Of a stretch of 5,231 bases of DNA, positions 1 through 5,231 are shown in pieces (positions within the stretch are counted from its first letter, which is position 1; every line of letters begins with the position of its first letter). Source of the stretch: Xanthobacteraceae bacterium (GTDB lineage Bacteria > Pseudomonadota > Alphaproteobacteria > Rhizobiales > Xanthobacteraceae); assembly GCA_030039655.1 (NCBI GenBank), contig JASHVC010000735.1, positions 1-5,231 on the forward strand. Direction: 5' to 3'. The position numbers and the translations under genes were made by a program. Under the pieces are notes generated by a model. That model saw nothing but the letters and a program-made list of their open reading frames with translations. It was not told where the DNA came from and made no database searches.

Positions 1-48
1 AACCGCGCTGCGCTTGGCCGCGAAGCCCGAGCGGCCTAAATACCCCTC

Positions 49-474
49 ATGGCCGATCTCAACTCCGATCCGTTAGCCTGGCAACCCGCCAAGGCGCCCT
101 CGCTCGCGGCGTTCGAAGTTTTGGCGAGCGAAGTGTTTCGCCATTTGCCGAAGCGATTTCGCGATCTGTGCAGCAACGTTGTCATCCAGGTGGACGACTT
201 CCCGACGCGGGAGGTGCTCCGCCGCATGCGCGCCAAGAGCGAGTTTGATTTGCTCGGCCTGTTTCAGGGCGTCGGCCTGCCGTTCCGATCGGAAAGCGCG
301 CCGGTACAGATGCCCAACATGATCTGGCTCTACCGGCGGCCGATCCTCGATTATTGGGCCGAGCACGACGAGACGCTGGGCGCTATCATCAAGCACGTAC
401 TGGTGCACGAGATCGGGCATCATTTCGGCCTGTCGGATGCCGACATGCATGCCATTGAGCGCGCGGCCAGCTAA
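49..474 (+). CDS. Small zincin-like metallopeptidase family protein
   Basis: This 141-residue protein carries HEIGHHFGLSD at residues 120-130. The motif fits the metzincin-type pattern HExxHxxGxxD, with H120, H124 and probably D130 as zinc ligands and E121 as the general base. Length and motif match the minimal zincin family (PF06262, formerly DUF1025), which is common in Alphaproteobacteria and usually of unknown substrate. There is no signal peptide or membrane segment, so it is probably cytoplasmic. The N-terminal part (about residues 17-60) is the usual helical lead-in, and the active-site helix lies near the C-terminus as is normal for the family. The ATG at 49 is the only plausible start, because an in-frame TAA sits at 37-39 just upstream. 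No purine-rich ribosome site precedes it (the bases before it read TACCCCTC), so translation may be coupled to an upstream gene or begin near the transcript end. The GFA gene follows after 27 bases. Family assignment is firm; proteolytic activity is inferred from the motif only. Confidence 0.9.
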   Translation: MADLNSDPLAWQPAKAPSLAAFEVLASEVFRHLPKRFRDLCSNVVIQVDDFPTREVLRRMRAKSEFDLLGLFQGVGLPFRSESAPVQMPNMIWLYRRPILDYWAEHDETLGAIIKHVLVHEIGHHFGLSDADMHAIERAAS

Positions 475-501
475 CAAGCGACGAAGAAAGGAAGGAACAC
501 G

Positions 502-918
502 ATGAAGATCGACGGCGCCTGCCATTGCGGGACTATCACCATCGAGGGCGAGGCTGATCCGGAGAAGGTCGGCGTTTGCCACTGCACCGATTGTCAGACC
601 GGCACCGGCTCCGCCTTTCGGGTGTCGATCCCAGTCCCGGGCAGCACTTTCAAGATGAAAGGGCAGCCCACGATCTACGTGAAAAACACCGCCGACAGCG
701 GTATCCCGCGCGTGCAGGCGTTTTGCGGCAAATGCGGCTCGCCGATCTATTCGACGACGATCGGCGAGGGCGTGCAGCCGTCCTACACGGTGCGGGTCGG
801 CATCCTGCGCCAGCGCGATCAATTGGCGCCGCGGCGGCAGCAATGGGTTCGCTCCGCGCGCCCATGGGTCAATACGCTGGACGCGCTGCCCAAAAGCGAA
901 AAGCAAACGCCGCGCTGA
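502..918 (+). CDS. GFA family zinc protein (glutathione-dependent formaldehyde-activating enzyme/CENP-V-like)
   Basis: This 138-residue protein has the full cysteine pattern of the GFA/CENP-V fold (PF04828): C7-x-C9 (ACHCG), C26-x-C28-xx-C31 (CHCTDC) and C75-xx-C78 (CGKC). These bind structural and catalytic-site zinc in characterised members. The C-terminal region (QQW near 113-115, then RPWV near residue 121) is also typical. The family was named after Gfa of Paracoccus denitrificans, which was proposed to speed formation of S-hydroxymethylglutathione from formaldehyde. Most members have no proven reaction, so the formaldehyde role here is inference only. The protein is cytoplasmic with no signal peptide. 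A strong ribosome site (AAGGA at 492-496) lies five bases before the ATG and supports this start. The gene is complete, is 27 bases downstream of the zincin and 69 bases upstream of the ABM-fold gene, and shows no truncation or frameshift. Confidence 0.92.
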   Translation: MKIDGACHCGTITIEGEADPEKVGVCHCTDCQTGTGSAFRVSIPVPGSTFKMKGQPTIYVKNTADSGIPRVQAFCGKCGSPIYSTTIGEGVQPSYTVRVGILRQRDQLAPRRQQWVRSARPWVNTLDALPKSEKQTPR

Positions 919-987
919 AGCAGCCGCATTTGTGCTATTACGGCGATGCGCGTATCTCGATCGCATTGCTGACGAGGAAGACACATC

Positions 988-1314
988 ATGCTGATCACCG
1001 TTTTTCGCTCCCGCTTGAGACCGGGAGTCCGAGACGAATACGTTGCGTTGGTCGAGCGCATGAACGAACTCGCCAAAACTATGCCGGGCTACATTTCGCA
1101 CAAGGGCTTCTTCGCCGACGACGGCGAGCGCGTGACTATCGTCGAGTTCGAGCATGAAGAAGGCCTGCGAGCCTGGCGCACCAATCCGGAGCACATTGCC
1201 GCTCAAAAGCTGGCGCGGCAGAAATACTACACCGAGTATCACGTGCAGGTGTGCACGCTCGATCGTGAGTCAAAGTTCAAGGCGCCCGCGGAGACTATGG
1301 TGGCGCACGGCTGA
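988..1314 (+). CDS. Antibiotic biosynthesis monooxygenase (ABM) domain protein
   Basis: This 108-residue protein is almost entirely one ABM domain (PF03992, dimeric alpha/beta ferredoxin-like fold, residues about 1-92). The visible pattern is an N-terminal strand (LITVFRSRLRPG), a helix with MNELAKTMPGY at 25-35, a strand ending VTIVEFE (49-55), then LRAWRTNPEH (60-69) and YYTEYHVQV (80-88). The W63/N66/H69 stretch before the last helix is a hallmark of the family. Members include quinol monooxygenases (YgiN), cofactor-free monooxygenases of polyketide tailoring, haem-degrading IsdG/HmoB-type enzymes and many small proteins of unknown reaction. Nothing here decides among them, and no biosynthetic cluster is present. 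The start is supported by GAGGAAG at 974-980, seven bases before the ATG. The gene is co-directional with the GFA gene and ends 72 bases before the convergent dioxygenase gene. Confidence 0.85.
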   Translation: MLITVFRSRLRPGVRDEYVALVERMNELAKTMPGYISHKGFFADDGERVTIVEFEHEEGLRAWRTNPEHIAAQKLARQKYYTEYHVQVCTLDRESKFKAPAETMVAHG

Positions 1315-1386
1315 GCGTCGCGGCGGCCGCCAGCTTCAGCTCCTCATCCCCGCCGCCCGCGCGACCGCGGCACTTTCATCGGCGAT

Positions 1387-2262
1387 CTAATAAAGCGGTT
1401 CGCCTTCGACCGTGCAGCGGCGCAGCGTGCGGCGTTGCTCTTGTGGCCAGTCGGTGCGCGCGTGCAGGCAGGCGAGATTGTCCCACATGATGAGGTCGCT
1501 GGGCCGCCAGACGTGCTCGTAGATGATTGCGGGATCTTCCGCGATCGCGAAAAGCTTCTGCAACAGCGCCTCGCTTTCGTTGCGGTCCATGCCTTCGATC
1601 CACATGGAGTTCTGGCTAGCGATGTAAAGCGCCTTGCGGCCGGAGCCCGGATTGGTGACGAAGATCGGCTGCCGGCAATGGTGTGTGCTTTCCAGCGGCA
1701 GCGTCACGTCGATGCGACGGCCGACGCCGTATTGCTGGCCCTGCATCACCATGGCGCCGTCGAGGCGGCGTTTCAGATCGGCCGGCAGATTCTCGTACGC
1801 AGCGTAGAGACTCGAAAACTGTGTGTGACCGCCCTCGGTCGGAATTTCCATCCCATACAGGAACGTCGCCCGATGTGGACGGCGGTGGTAGCACTTGTCG
1901 GTGTGGAACCACATCTCGCCGTGGCCGAGCGTGCCGAGCGCCTTGCCATTGGCGTCGACCTTGTCGGTCACCATCATCATGTCGTCCCATTCCACCGCGT
2001 TCTCGGCACCGGGCGCGCCGGGCTTCGGCGGCACGCGCTTGGCGACCGGGCCGAAATGGGATGCGAACCGGCGCTGGTCGTCTTCGGAGAGGCTCTGGTC
2101 CCGGAACAGAAGCACGGTGTGTTCATGCCAGGCGTTTCTGATCTGCTGGAGCGTTTCGCTATCGAGCGGGCGGCTGAGATCGACGCCGCCGATTTCGGCC
2201 CCGATGACCGGGTGCAGCTTGGTGACCGAAATGGTTCTGGCCCGTTCGGCGACAATGGTCAT
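1387..2262 (-). CDS. TauD/TfdA family Fe(II)/2-oxoglutarate-dependent dioxygenase
   Basis: This complete 291-residue protein belongs to the TauD/TfdA family (PF02668). The N-terminal GAEIGGVDLSRPL (21-33) is the family's opening motif, followed by a helix and HTVLLFRDQSLS (48-59). The facial triad reads H120-x-D122 in WFHTDKCY and distal H267 in CLHARTDW. R282 in the QRRTLRRCT stretch aligns with the arginine that holds the 2-oxoglutarate carboxylate (R270 of E. coli TauD). The C-terminus EGEPLY also matches the family ending. The enzyme would couple decarboxylation of 2-oxoglutarate to succinate with hydroxylation of a substrate, in the cytoplasm. Known substrates range from taurine and alkyl sulfates to phenoxyacetates, and the sequence does not identify this one. 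No sulfonate ABC transporter or regulator is adjacent. A GGGAGAG ribosome site (plus-strand 2267-2273) lies four bases before the ATG. The gene converges on the ABM gene and is divergent from leuD, so it is probably its own transcription unit. Confidence 0.93.
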   Translation of the reverse strand: MTIVAERARTISVTKLHPVIGAEIGGVDLSRPLDSETLQQIRNAWHEHTVLLFRDQSLSEDDQRRFASHFGPVAKRVPPKPGAPGAENAVEWDDMMMVTDKVDANGKALGTLGHGEMWFHTDKCYHRRPHRATFLYGMEIPTEGGHTQFSSLYAAYENLPADLKRRLDGAMVMQGQQYGVGRRIDVTLPLESTHHCRQPIFVTNPGSGRKALYIASQNSMWIEGMDRNESEALLQKLFAIAEDPAIIYEHVWRPSDLIMWDNLACLHARTDWPQEQRRTLRRCTVEGEPLY

Positions 2263-2288
2263 GTTTCTCTCCCGTCGATTTTGCAGCC

Positions 2289-2317
2289 ATTATATCAGCC
2301 CGCCCGTGGCGGCTAAA
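2289..2317 (-). promoter_or_regulatory. Candidate sigma-70 promoter of the dioxygenase gene
   Basis: Read on the minus strand, a perfect TATAAT -10 box occupies 2289-2294. It is preceded, 17 bases away, by TTTAGC at 2312-2317, a weak (3 of 6) match to the -35 consensus. The predicted transcript start, around 2282, would leave a leader of about 20 bases that includes the GGGAGAG ribosome site. A perfect -10 in such GC-rich sequence and its position in the divergent gap are the support. The -35 half is poor, so the promoter may need an activator. Confidence 0.45.
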
Positions 2318-2348
2318 GCGTCAGACCGAGGGGCCGCCGGCGCAGGGC

Positions 2349-2377
2349 TTGACCGCCGCCGGTCGAAACCCCATTAA
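2349..2377 (+). promoter_or_regulatory. Weak candidate promoter of leuD
   Basis: TTGACC at 2349-2354 (CTTGAC with the preceding base, the common alphaproteobacterial -35 form) is followed after 17 bases by CATTAA at 2372-2377, which matches the -10 consensus at only 3 of 6 positions. It lies 36-64 bases before the leuD start, inside the 150-base divergent gap. An imperfect inverted repeat (TTGACCG at 2349-2355, CGGTCGAA at 2360-2367) overlaps the -35 element and might be an operator or simply chance in GC-rich DNA. No leucine-rich leader peptide or attenuator is visible. Confidence 0.25.
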
Positions 2378-2412
2378 CCCGGCATCGAACCTATCATCGC
2401 GCAGGGACGAAG

Positions 2413-3018
2413 ATGGAAAAGTTCACCGTGCTCGAGGGCGTCGCGGCGCCAATGAAGATGATCAACGTCGATACCGACATGATCATCCCCAAGCAATATC
2501 TGAAGACCGTCAAGCGCACTGGCCTCGGCAAGGGCCTCTTCGCCGAAAAACGCTTTCACGACGACGGCAAAGAGAACGTCGATTTTGTGCTCAACAAGCC
2601 GGCCTACCGCAATGCCAAGATACTTGTGGCCGGCGACAATTTCGGCTGCGGTTCCTCGCGCGAGCACGCGCCATGGGCTCTGCTCGACCACGGTATCCGC
2701 TGCGTGATCTCGACCTCGTTCGGCGACATTTTCTACAACAACTGTTTCAAGAACGGCGTGCTGCCGATCAAAGTCTCACCCGAGGATCTGGAAAAGCTGT
2801 TTGACGACGCCGAGCGCGGCGCCAATGCGACGCTCACCGTCGACCTGGAAAAGCAGGAAATTCGCGGCCCGGACGGCGGCGTGGTGAAATTCGACATTGA
2901 ACCGCACCGCAAGAAGTGCCTGCTCGAAGGCCTCGACGATATCGGCCTGACCATGGTCAAGCACGATAAGATCGAGAACTTCGAGCAGAAGTCGAAAGCG
3001 GCGCGGCCTTGGGTGTGA
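2413..3018 (+). CDS. leuD: 3-isopropylmalate dehydratase small subunit
   Basis: LeuD and the [4Fe-4S] large subunit LeuC together form isopropylmalate isomerase (EC 4.2.1.33), which interconverts 2- and 3-isopropylmalate in leucine biosynthesis in the cytoplasm. The protein is 201 residues, the usual bacterial length. It shows the aconitase swivel-domain signatures: [13 protein letters not shown] at 18-30, [17 protein letters not shown] at 74-90 and [16 protein letters not shown] at 100-115. The start is the ATG after AGGGA (2403-2407, five-base spacing), which gives the standard N-terminus [11 protein letters not shown]. leuC is not adjacent here. In many Hyphomicrobiales leuC and leuD are separated, so this is not a sign of loss. 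Upstream lies a divergent gap shared with the dioxygenase gene, and downstream a palindromic repeat begins directly after the stop codon. The sequence closely resembles LeuD of Bradyrhizobium-type bacteria as I know them. It is intact, with no unusual residues. Confidence 0.97.
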   Translation: MEKFTVLEGVAAPMKMINVDTDMIIPKQYLKTVKRTGLGKGLFAEKRFHDDGKENVDFVLNKPAYRNAKILVAGDNFGCGSSREHAPWALLDHGIRCVISTSFGDIFYNNCFKNGVLPIKVSPEDLEKLFDDAERGANATLTVDLEKQEIRGPDGGVVKFDIEPHRKKCLLEGLDDIGLTMVKHDKIENFEQKSKAARPWV

Positions 3019-3105
3019 GCGTCCGTCATTGCCGGACTCGATCCGGCAATCCATGTTAATCCAACCTTTTAAGATGGATTACCGGGTCAAGCCCGGTGAT
3101 GACGC
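3019..3105. repeat. Composite palindromic repeat (double-hairpin intergenic element)
   Basis: Two 35-base arms, 3025-3059 and 3069-3103, are reverse complements at 28 of 35 positions, around a 9-base spacer. Each arm is itself a hairpin. The left one pairs ATTGCCGGA (3028-3036) with TCCGGCAAT (3042-3050) over a 5-base loop. The right one pairs ATTACCGGG (3078-3086) with CCCGGTGAT (3092-3100), with one T-G wobble, also over a 5-base loop. The outer ends add a GCGTC/GACGC match (3019-3023 and 3101-3105). The element fills nearly all the space between leuD and the ATPase gene. It resembles the dispersed GTCAT...CCGG palindromes I associate with Bradyrhizobium-related genomes, although its copy number cannot be seen from one copy. 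As RNA it would fold into either two small hairpins or one long one and could protect or attenuate the message. There is no U-run, so it is not a classical intrinsic terminator. Confidence 0.85.
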
Positions 3106-3114
3106 TGGGAAATC

Positions 3115-4041
3115 ATGACCCCCGCCATTTCCATCTCGCATCTGTCGAAGACCTACGCGTCCGGCTTCCAGGCGCTCAAGGATGTAAGCCTGGACATCTG
3201 GCGCGGCGAGATTTTTGCCCTGCTCGGGCCCAACGGCGCCGGCAAGACCACGCTGATCAACATCGTGTGCGGGATCGTCAAACCGTCGACGGGCTCGGTC
3301 AAAGTCGACGGCCATGACATCATCACCGACTACCGCGCGGCGCGCGCGTCGATCGGGCTGGTGCCGCAGGAGCTGACCACCGACGCGTTCGAGACGCCGC
3401 CCGCAACCATGCGCCTGTCCCGCGGACTGTTCGGCAAACCGGCGAGTCCAGCCGTCATCGAGAAGGTGCTCAAGGAGCTGTCGCTCTGGGACAAGAAGGA
3501 TTCGCGGATCATCACGCTCTCAGGCGGCATGAAGCGTCGGGTGCTCATCGCCAAGGCACTGGCGCACGAGCCACAGATACTCTTTCTCGATGAGCCGACC
3601 GCCGGAGTGGACGTGGAACTGCGCAAGGACATGTGGCAGCTGGTGCGCTCGCTGCGGGCGTCTGGCGTGACTATCATCCTCACCACCCACTATATCGAGG
3701 AGGCGGAGGAGATGGCTGACCGGGTCGGCGTCATCAACAAGGGCGAGCTGATTGTGGTCGAGGAGAAAGCCGCGCTGATGCGCAAGCTCGGCCGCAAGCG
3801 ATTGACTCTGGAACTGCGCGAGCCGCTCGTCGCAATTCCGGACGCCCTCGCGGCCCATAATCTGACACTCGCCAACGGCGGCAAGGAAATGATCTACACC
3901 TACGATACGCAAGCCGAGCGCACCGGCATCACCGCCCTGCTCGATGACATCCGGCAGGCCGGCATCCGCTTCAAGGACCTGCAGACGACGCAAAGCACCC
4001 TGGAAGACATCTTCGTCGGCTTGGTGAGGCAGCAGTCATGA
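3115..4041 (+). CDS. ABC-2 type exporter, ATP-binding subunit (YadG-like)
   Basis: This 308-residue nucleotide-binding protein has all ABC motifs in order: Walker [10 protein letters not shown] (38-46), Q-loop Q85 in GLVPQE, signature LSGGMKRR (135-142), Walker [13 protein letters not shown] (155-166) with catalytic E160, and switch histidine H192 in [13 protein letters not shown]-terminal extension of about 90 residues (218-308), ending [10 protein letters not shown], is typical of drug/polysaccharide-type exporters of the DrrA/NodI/YadG branch. Length and motif wording are very close to E. coli YadG as I remember it. It would power the permease encoded next to it at the inner membrane; the cargo is unknown. 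The ATG at 3115 is the only possible start, because an in-frame TGA lies at 3100-3102 inside the repeat. The ribosome site is weak (GGGA at 3107-3110). No separate promoter is evident, so expression may depend on read-through from leuD across the repeat. Confidence 0.94.
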   Translation: MTPAISISHLSKTYASGFQALKDVSLDIWRGEIFALLGPNGAGKTTLINIVCGIVKPSTGSVKVDGHDIITDYRAARASIGLVPQELTTDAFETPPATMRLSRGLFGKPASPAVIEKVLKELSLWDKKDSRIITLSGGMKRRVLIAKALAHEPQILFLDEPTAGVDVELRKDMWQLVRSLRASGVTIILTTHYIEEAEEMADRVGVINKGELIVVEEKAALMRKLGRKRLTLELREPLVAIPDALAAHNLTLANGGKEMIYTYDTQAERTGITALLDDIRQAGIRFKDLQTTQSTLEDIFVGLVRQQS

Positions 4042-4811
4042 GTCTCACAATGAACGTTTACGCCGTCCGCGCCATCTACAATTACGAAATGGCGCGCACC
4101 GGCCGGACGCTGTTCCAGAGCGTCGTGTCGCCGGTGATCTCGACGTCGCTGTATTTCATCGTGTTCGGCGCCGCCATCGGATCGCGGATAACCCAGATCG
4201 AAGGCGTCAACTACGGCTCCTTCATCGTGCCGGGCCTGATCATGCTGACGCTGCTGACGCAAAGCGTGACTAACGCCGCGTTCGGGATTTATTTTCCGCG
4301 CTTCGTCGGCACCATCTACGAGTTGCTTTCGGCGCCGGTGTCGTCGTTCGAGATCGTGCTCGGCTATGTGGGCGCGGCGGCCACCAAGTCGATCTTGCTC
4401 GGCGCCATCATCCTGGCGACATCCGCCCTGTTCGTACCGGTACGCATCGAGCATCCGCTGTGGATGCTCGCCTTCCTGGCGCTGACCTCCGTGAGCTTCA
4501 GCCTGTTCGGCTTCATTCTCGGGCTATGGGCGAGCAGCTTTGAGAAGCTGCAGATCGTACCGCTGCTCTTTCTCACGCCGCTGACGTTTCTCGGCGGCAC
4601 GTTCTATCCGACCAGCGTACTGCCGCCTTTCTGGCGGACGGTGACGCTGTTCAACCCGCTGGTTTATCTGATCAGCGGCTTTCGCTGGAGTTTCTTCAGC
4701 ATCGCGGACGTCAATGTGGGCCTGAGCTTGCTGGCGACGCTCGCCTTCCTCGCCATTTGCATGGCCGTGATCTGGTGGTTCTTCAAGACCGGCTATCGGC
4801 TCAAGAACTAG
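4038..4811 (+). CDS. ABC-2 type exporter, permease subunit (YadH-like)
   Basis: This 257-residue integral membrane protein belongs to the ABC-2 permease family (PF01061). Six hydrophobic segments are visible, at about residues 28-47, 60-80, 106-133, 141-164, 172-190 and 230-250. The family's conserved stretch is present, with [11 protein letters not shown] at 181-191 followed by LPPFW, then [13 protein letters not shown] at 205-217. It resembles YadH in length and motifs. It would form the transmembrane channel as a dimer, with two copies of the ATPase encoded upstream. The genes overlap as ATGA (4038-4041), a classic sign of translational coupling and matched stoichiometry. GAGG at 4026-4029 supplies the ribosome site eight bases before the ATG. 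An in-frame ATG four codons later (4050) is a less likely start. The 3' end overlaps the convergent lyase-like gene by 11 bases. Substrate is unknown, and no periplasmic or outer-membrane partner is encoded here. Confidence 0.94.
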   Translation: MSLTMNVYAVRAIYNYEMARTGRTLFQSVVSPVISTSLYFIVFGAAIGSRITQIEGVNYGSFIVPGLIMLTLLTQSVTNAAFGIYFPRFVGTIYELLSAPVSSFEIVLGYVGAAATKSILLGAIILATSALFVPVRIEHPLWMLAFLALTSVSFSLFGFILGLWASSFEKLQIVPLLFLTPLTFLGGTFYPTSVLPPFWRTVTLFNPLVYLISGFRWSFFSIADVNVGLSLLATLAFLAICMAVIWWFFKTGYRLKN

Positions 4812-5231
4812 CGGCCCTGGCCTTTTGTGTCTCTTGTGCCGGCTCTCGTTTCGCAATGGCGTCGGCGATTTCCACCGTACGCCGCGCCATCTCGGCGTGC
4901 AGCCGCTCAACCATGCGGCCCTCGATCTGAATCACGCCCTTGTCCCGGTTCTCCGGCAGGTCGAAGGCGGCGATGATCTTGCGCGCCGCCTCCACTTCGT
5001 CGGGCGCAGGCGAGAACGCCTCGTTGCACGCCTCGATCTGCTTTGGATGAATCAGCGTCTTGCCGTCGAACCCAAGCTCGCGCGCCTGACGGCATTCCTG
5101 CGCGAACCCGTCCGCGTTGCCGAGGTCGTTGTACACACCGTCGAGAATCTCCAGCCCATAGGCGCGCGCGGCCGCGAGGCAGTTCATGAGCCACGGCAGC
5201 ATCGGCGCGCGGCCAGGGACGATGCGCGCGC
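4801..5231 (-). CDS. HpcH/HpaI aldolase / CitE-like CoA ester lyase, C-terminal part (5' end outside window)
   Basis: Only the last 142 codons are visible. The reading frame stays open to the window edge, so the true start lies beyond 5231; the ATG at 5202 is internal. The visible part matches the C-terminal half of the CitE/malyl-CoA-lyase group. It reads [16 protein letters not shown], then [25 protein letters not shown] split over 5103-5029 and [15 protein letters not shown], ending with a helical tail. The [12 protein letters not shown] block is the family's best C-terminal signature. Known members cleave or form C-C bonds in CoA thioesters (citryl-CoA, L-malyl-CoA, beta-methylmalyl-CoA, citramalyl-CoA). 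The catalytic arginine and Mg-binding acidic residues lie in the missing N-terminal half, so neither activity nor substrate can be judged. The gene converges on the ABC permease and overlaps its 3' end by 11 bases. The last 15 or so residues are charged and alanine-rich, and probably disordered. Confidence 0.88.
   Translation of the reverse strand, partial: ARIVPGRAPMLPWLMNCLAAARAYGLEILDGVYNDLGNADGFAQECRQARELGFDGKTLIHPKQIEACNEAFSPAPDEVEAARKIIAAFDLPENRDKGVIQIEGRMVERLHAEMARRTVEIADAIAKREPAQETQKARAASS

Noticed and set aside
1..76. Possible tail of an upstream gene, with frames ending at TAA 37-39 or TAG 74-76
   Set aside because: Two frames are open from the window edge, for 12 and 24 codons. 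That is too short to recognise any family or choose between them, so no gene is called.
930..958. Promoter-like pair TTGTGC and TATCTC with 17-base spacing before the ABM gene
   Set aside because: Each box matches consensus at only three of six positions, which is not distinguishable from chance.
73..1242. A 389-codon open frame on the minus strand spanning the zincin, GFA and ABM genes
   Set aside because: It lies opposite three recognisable protein families, and its translation is arginine/alanine/histidine-rich with no domain I recognise. Long antisense frames are expected in GC-rich genomes with strong third-position bias.
1315..1386. Possible terminator between the convergent ABM and dioxygenase genes, including the 10-base palindrome GGCGGCCGCC at 1322-1331
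   Set aside because: The palindrome has no loop and no T-run follows on either strand. The remaining sequence is GC-rich without a stable, convincing stem-loop.
1435..2316. A 293-codon open frame on the plus strand opposite the dioxygenase
   Set aside because: It is a mirror of a clearly real TauD/TfdA gene with its full set of active-site residues. The antisense product shows no known motif and lacks a convincing ribosome site.
2283..2412. Leucine leader peptide or attenuator before leuD
   Set aside because: No short frame rich in leucine codons and no paired terminator/antiterminator stems are visible.
3096..3317. A 73-codon plus-strand frame starting GTG-ATG within the repeat and running into the ATPase gene
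   Set aside because: It is out of frame with the ATPase, which has every ABC motif, and it has no recognisable protein features of its own.

Overview
The window looks like an ordinary, GC-rich alphaproteobacterial chromosome segment, most likely from Hyphomicrobiales (Bradyrhizobium/Rhodopseudomonas/Xanthobacteraceae-like). Three things point there: the LeuD sequence, the small zincin with its HEIGHHFGLSD motif, and a dispersed-type palindromic repeat built on CCGG-rich hairpins. The assignment rests on recognition of the sequences and not on a search. Coding density is high, and I see no tRNA, rRNA, CRISPR array, transposase, integrase or phage gene.

Layout. Positions 49-1314 hold three small genes on the plus strand: a minimal zincin metallopeptidase, a GFA-family zinc protein (glutathione-dependent formaldehyde-activating-like) and an antibiotic-biosynthesis-monooxygenase (ABM) fold protein. 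A TauD/TfdA-family Fe(II)/2-oxoglutarate dioxygenase (1387-2262) lies on the minus strand, tail-to-tail with the ABM gene. It is divergent from leuD (2413-3018, plus), the small subunit of 3-isopropylmalate dehydratase in leucine synthesis. The 150-base gap between them carries a good TATAAT box for the dioxygenase and a weaker promoter candidate for leuD.

An 87-base palindromic element (3019-3105) fills the gap between leuD and a two-gene ABC-2 exporter of the YadG/YadH type: the ATPase at 3115-4041 and the permease at 4038-4811, joined by an ATGA overlap. The exporter converges on the 3' part of a CitE/malyl-CoA-lyase-like gene on the minus strand (4801 to beyond the window end). The two coding regions overlap tail-to-tail by 11 bases.

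How the genes work together. Only the ATPase and permease clearly form one machine. LeuD needs its large subunit LeuC, which is not in the window. The GFA, ABM and zincin genes share direction and modest spacing (27 and 69 bases) and could be co-transcribed, but no common pathway follows from their families. The dioxygenase and the CoA-lyase-like gene are single metabolic genes of unknown substrate. I found no convincing new multi-gene system. The least ordinary item is the double-hairpin repeat between leuD and the exporter, whose two halves differ by compensatory base-pair changes.
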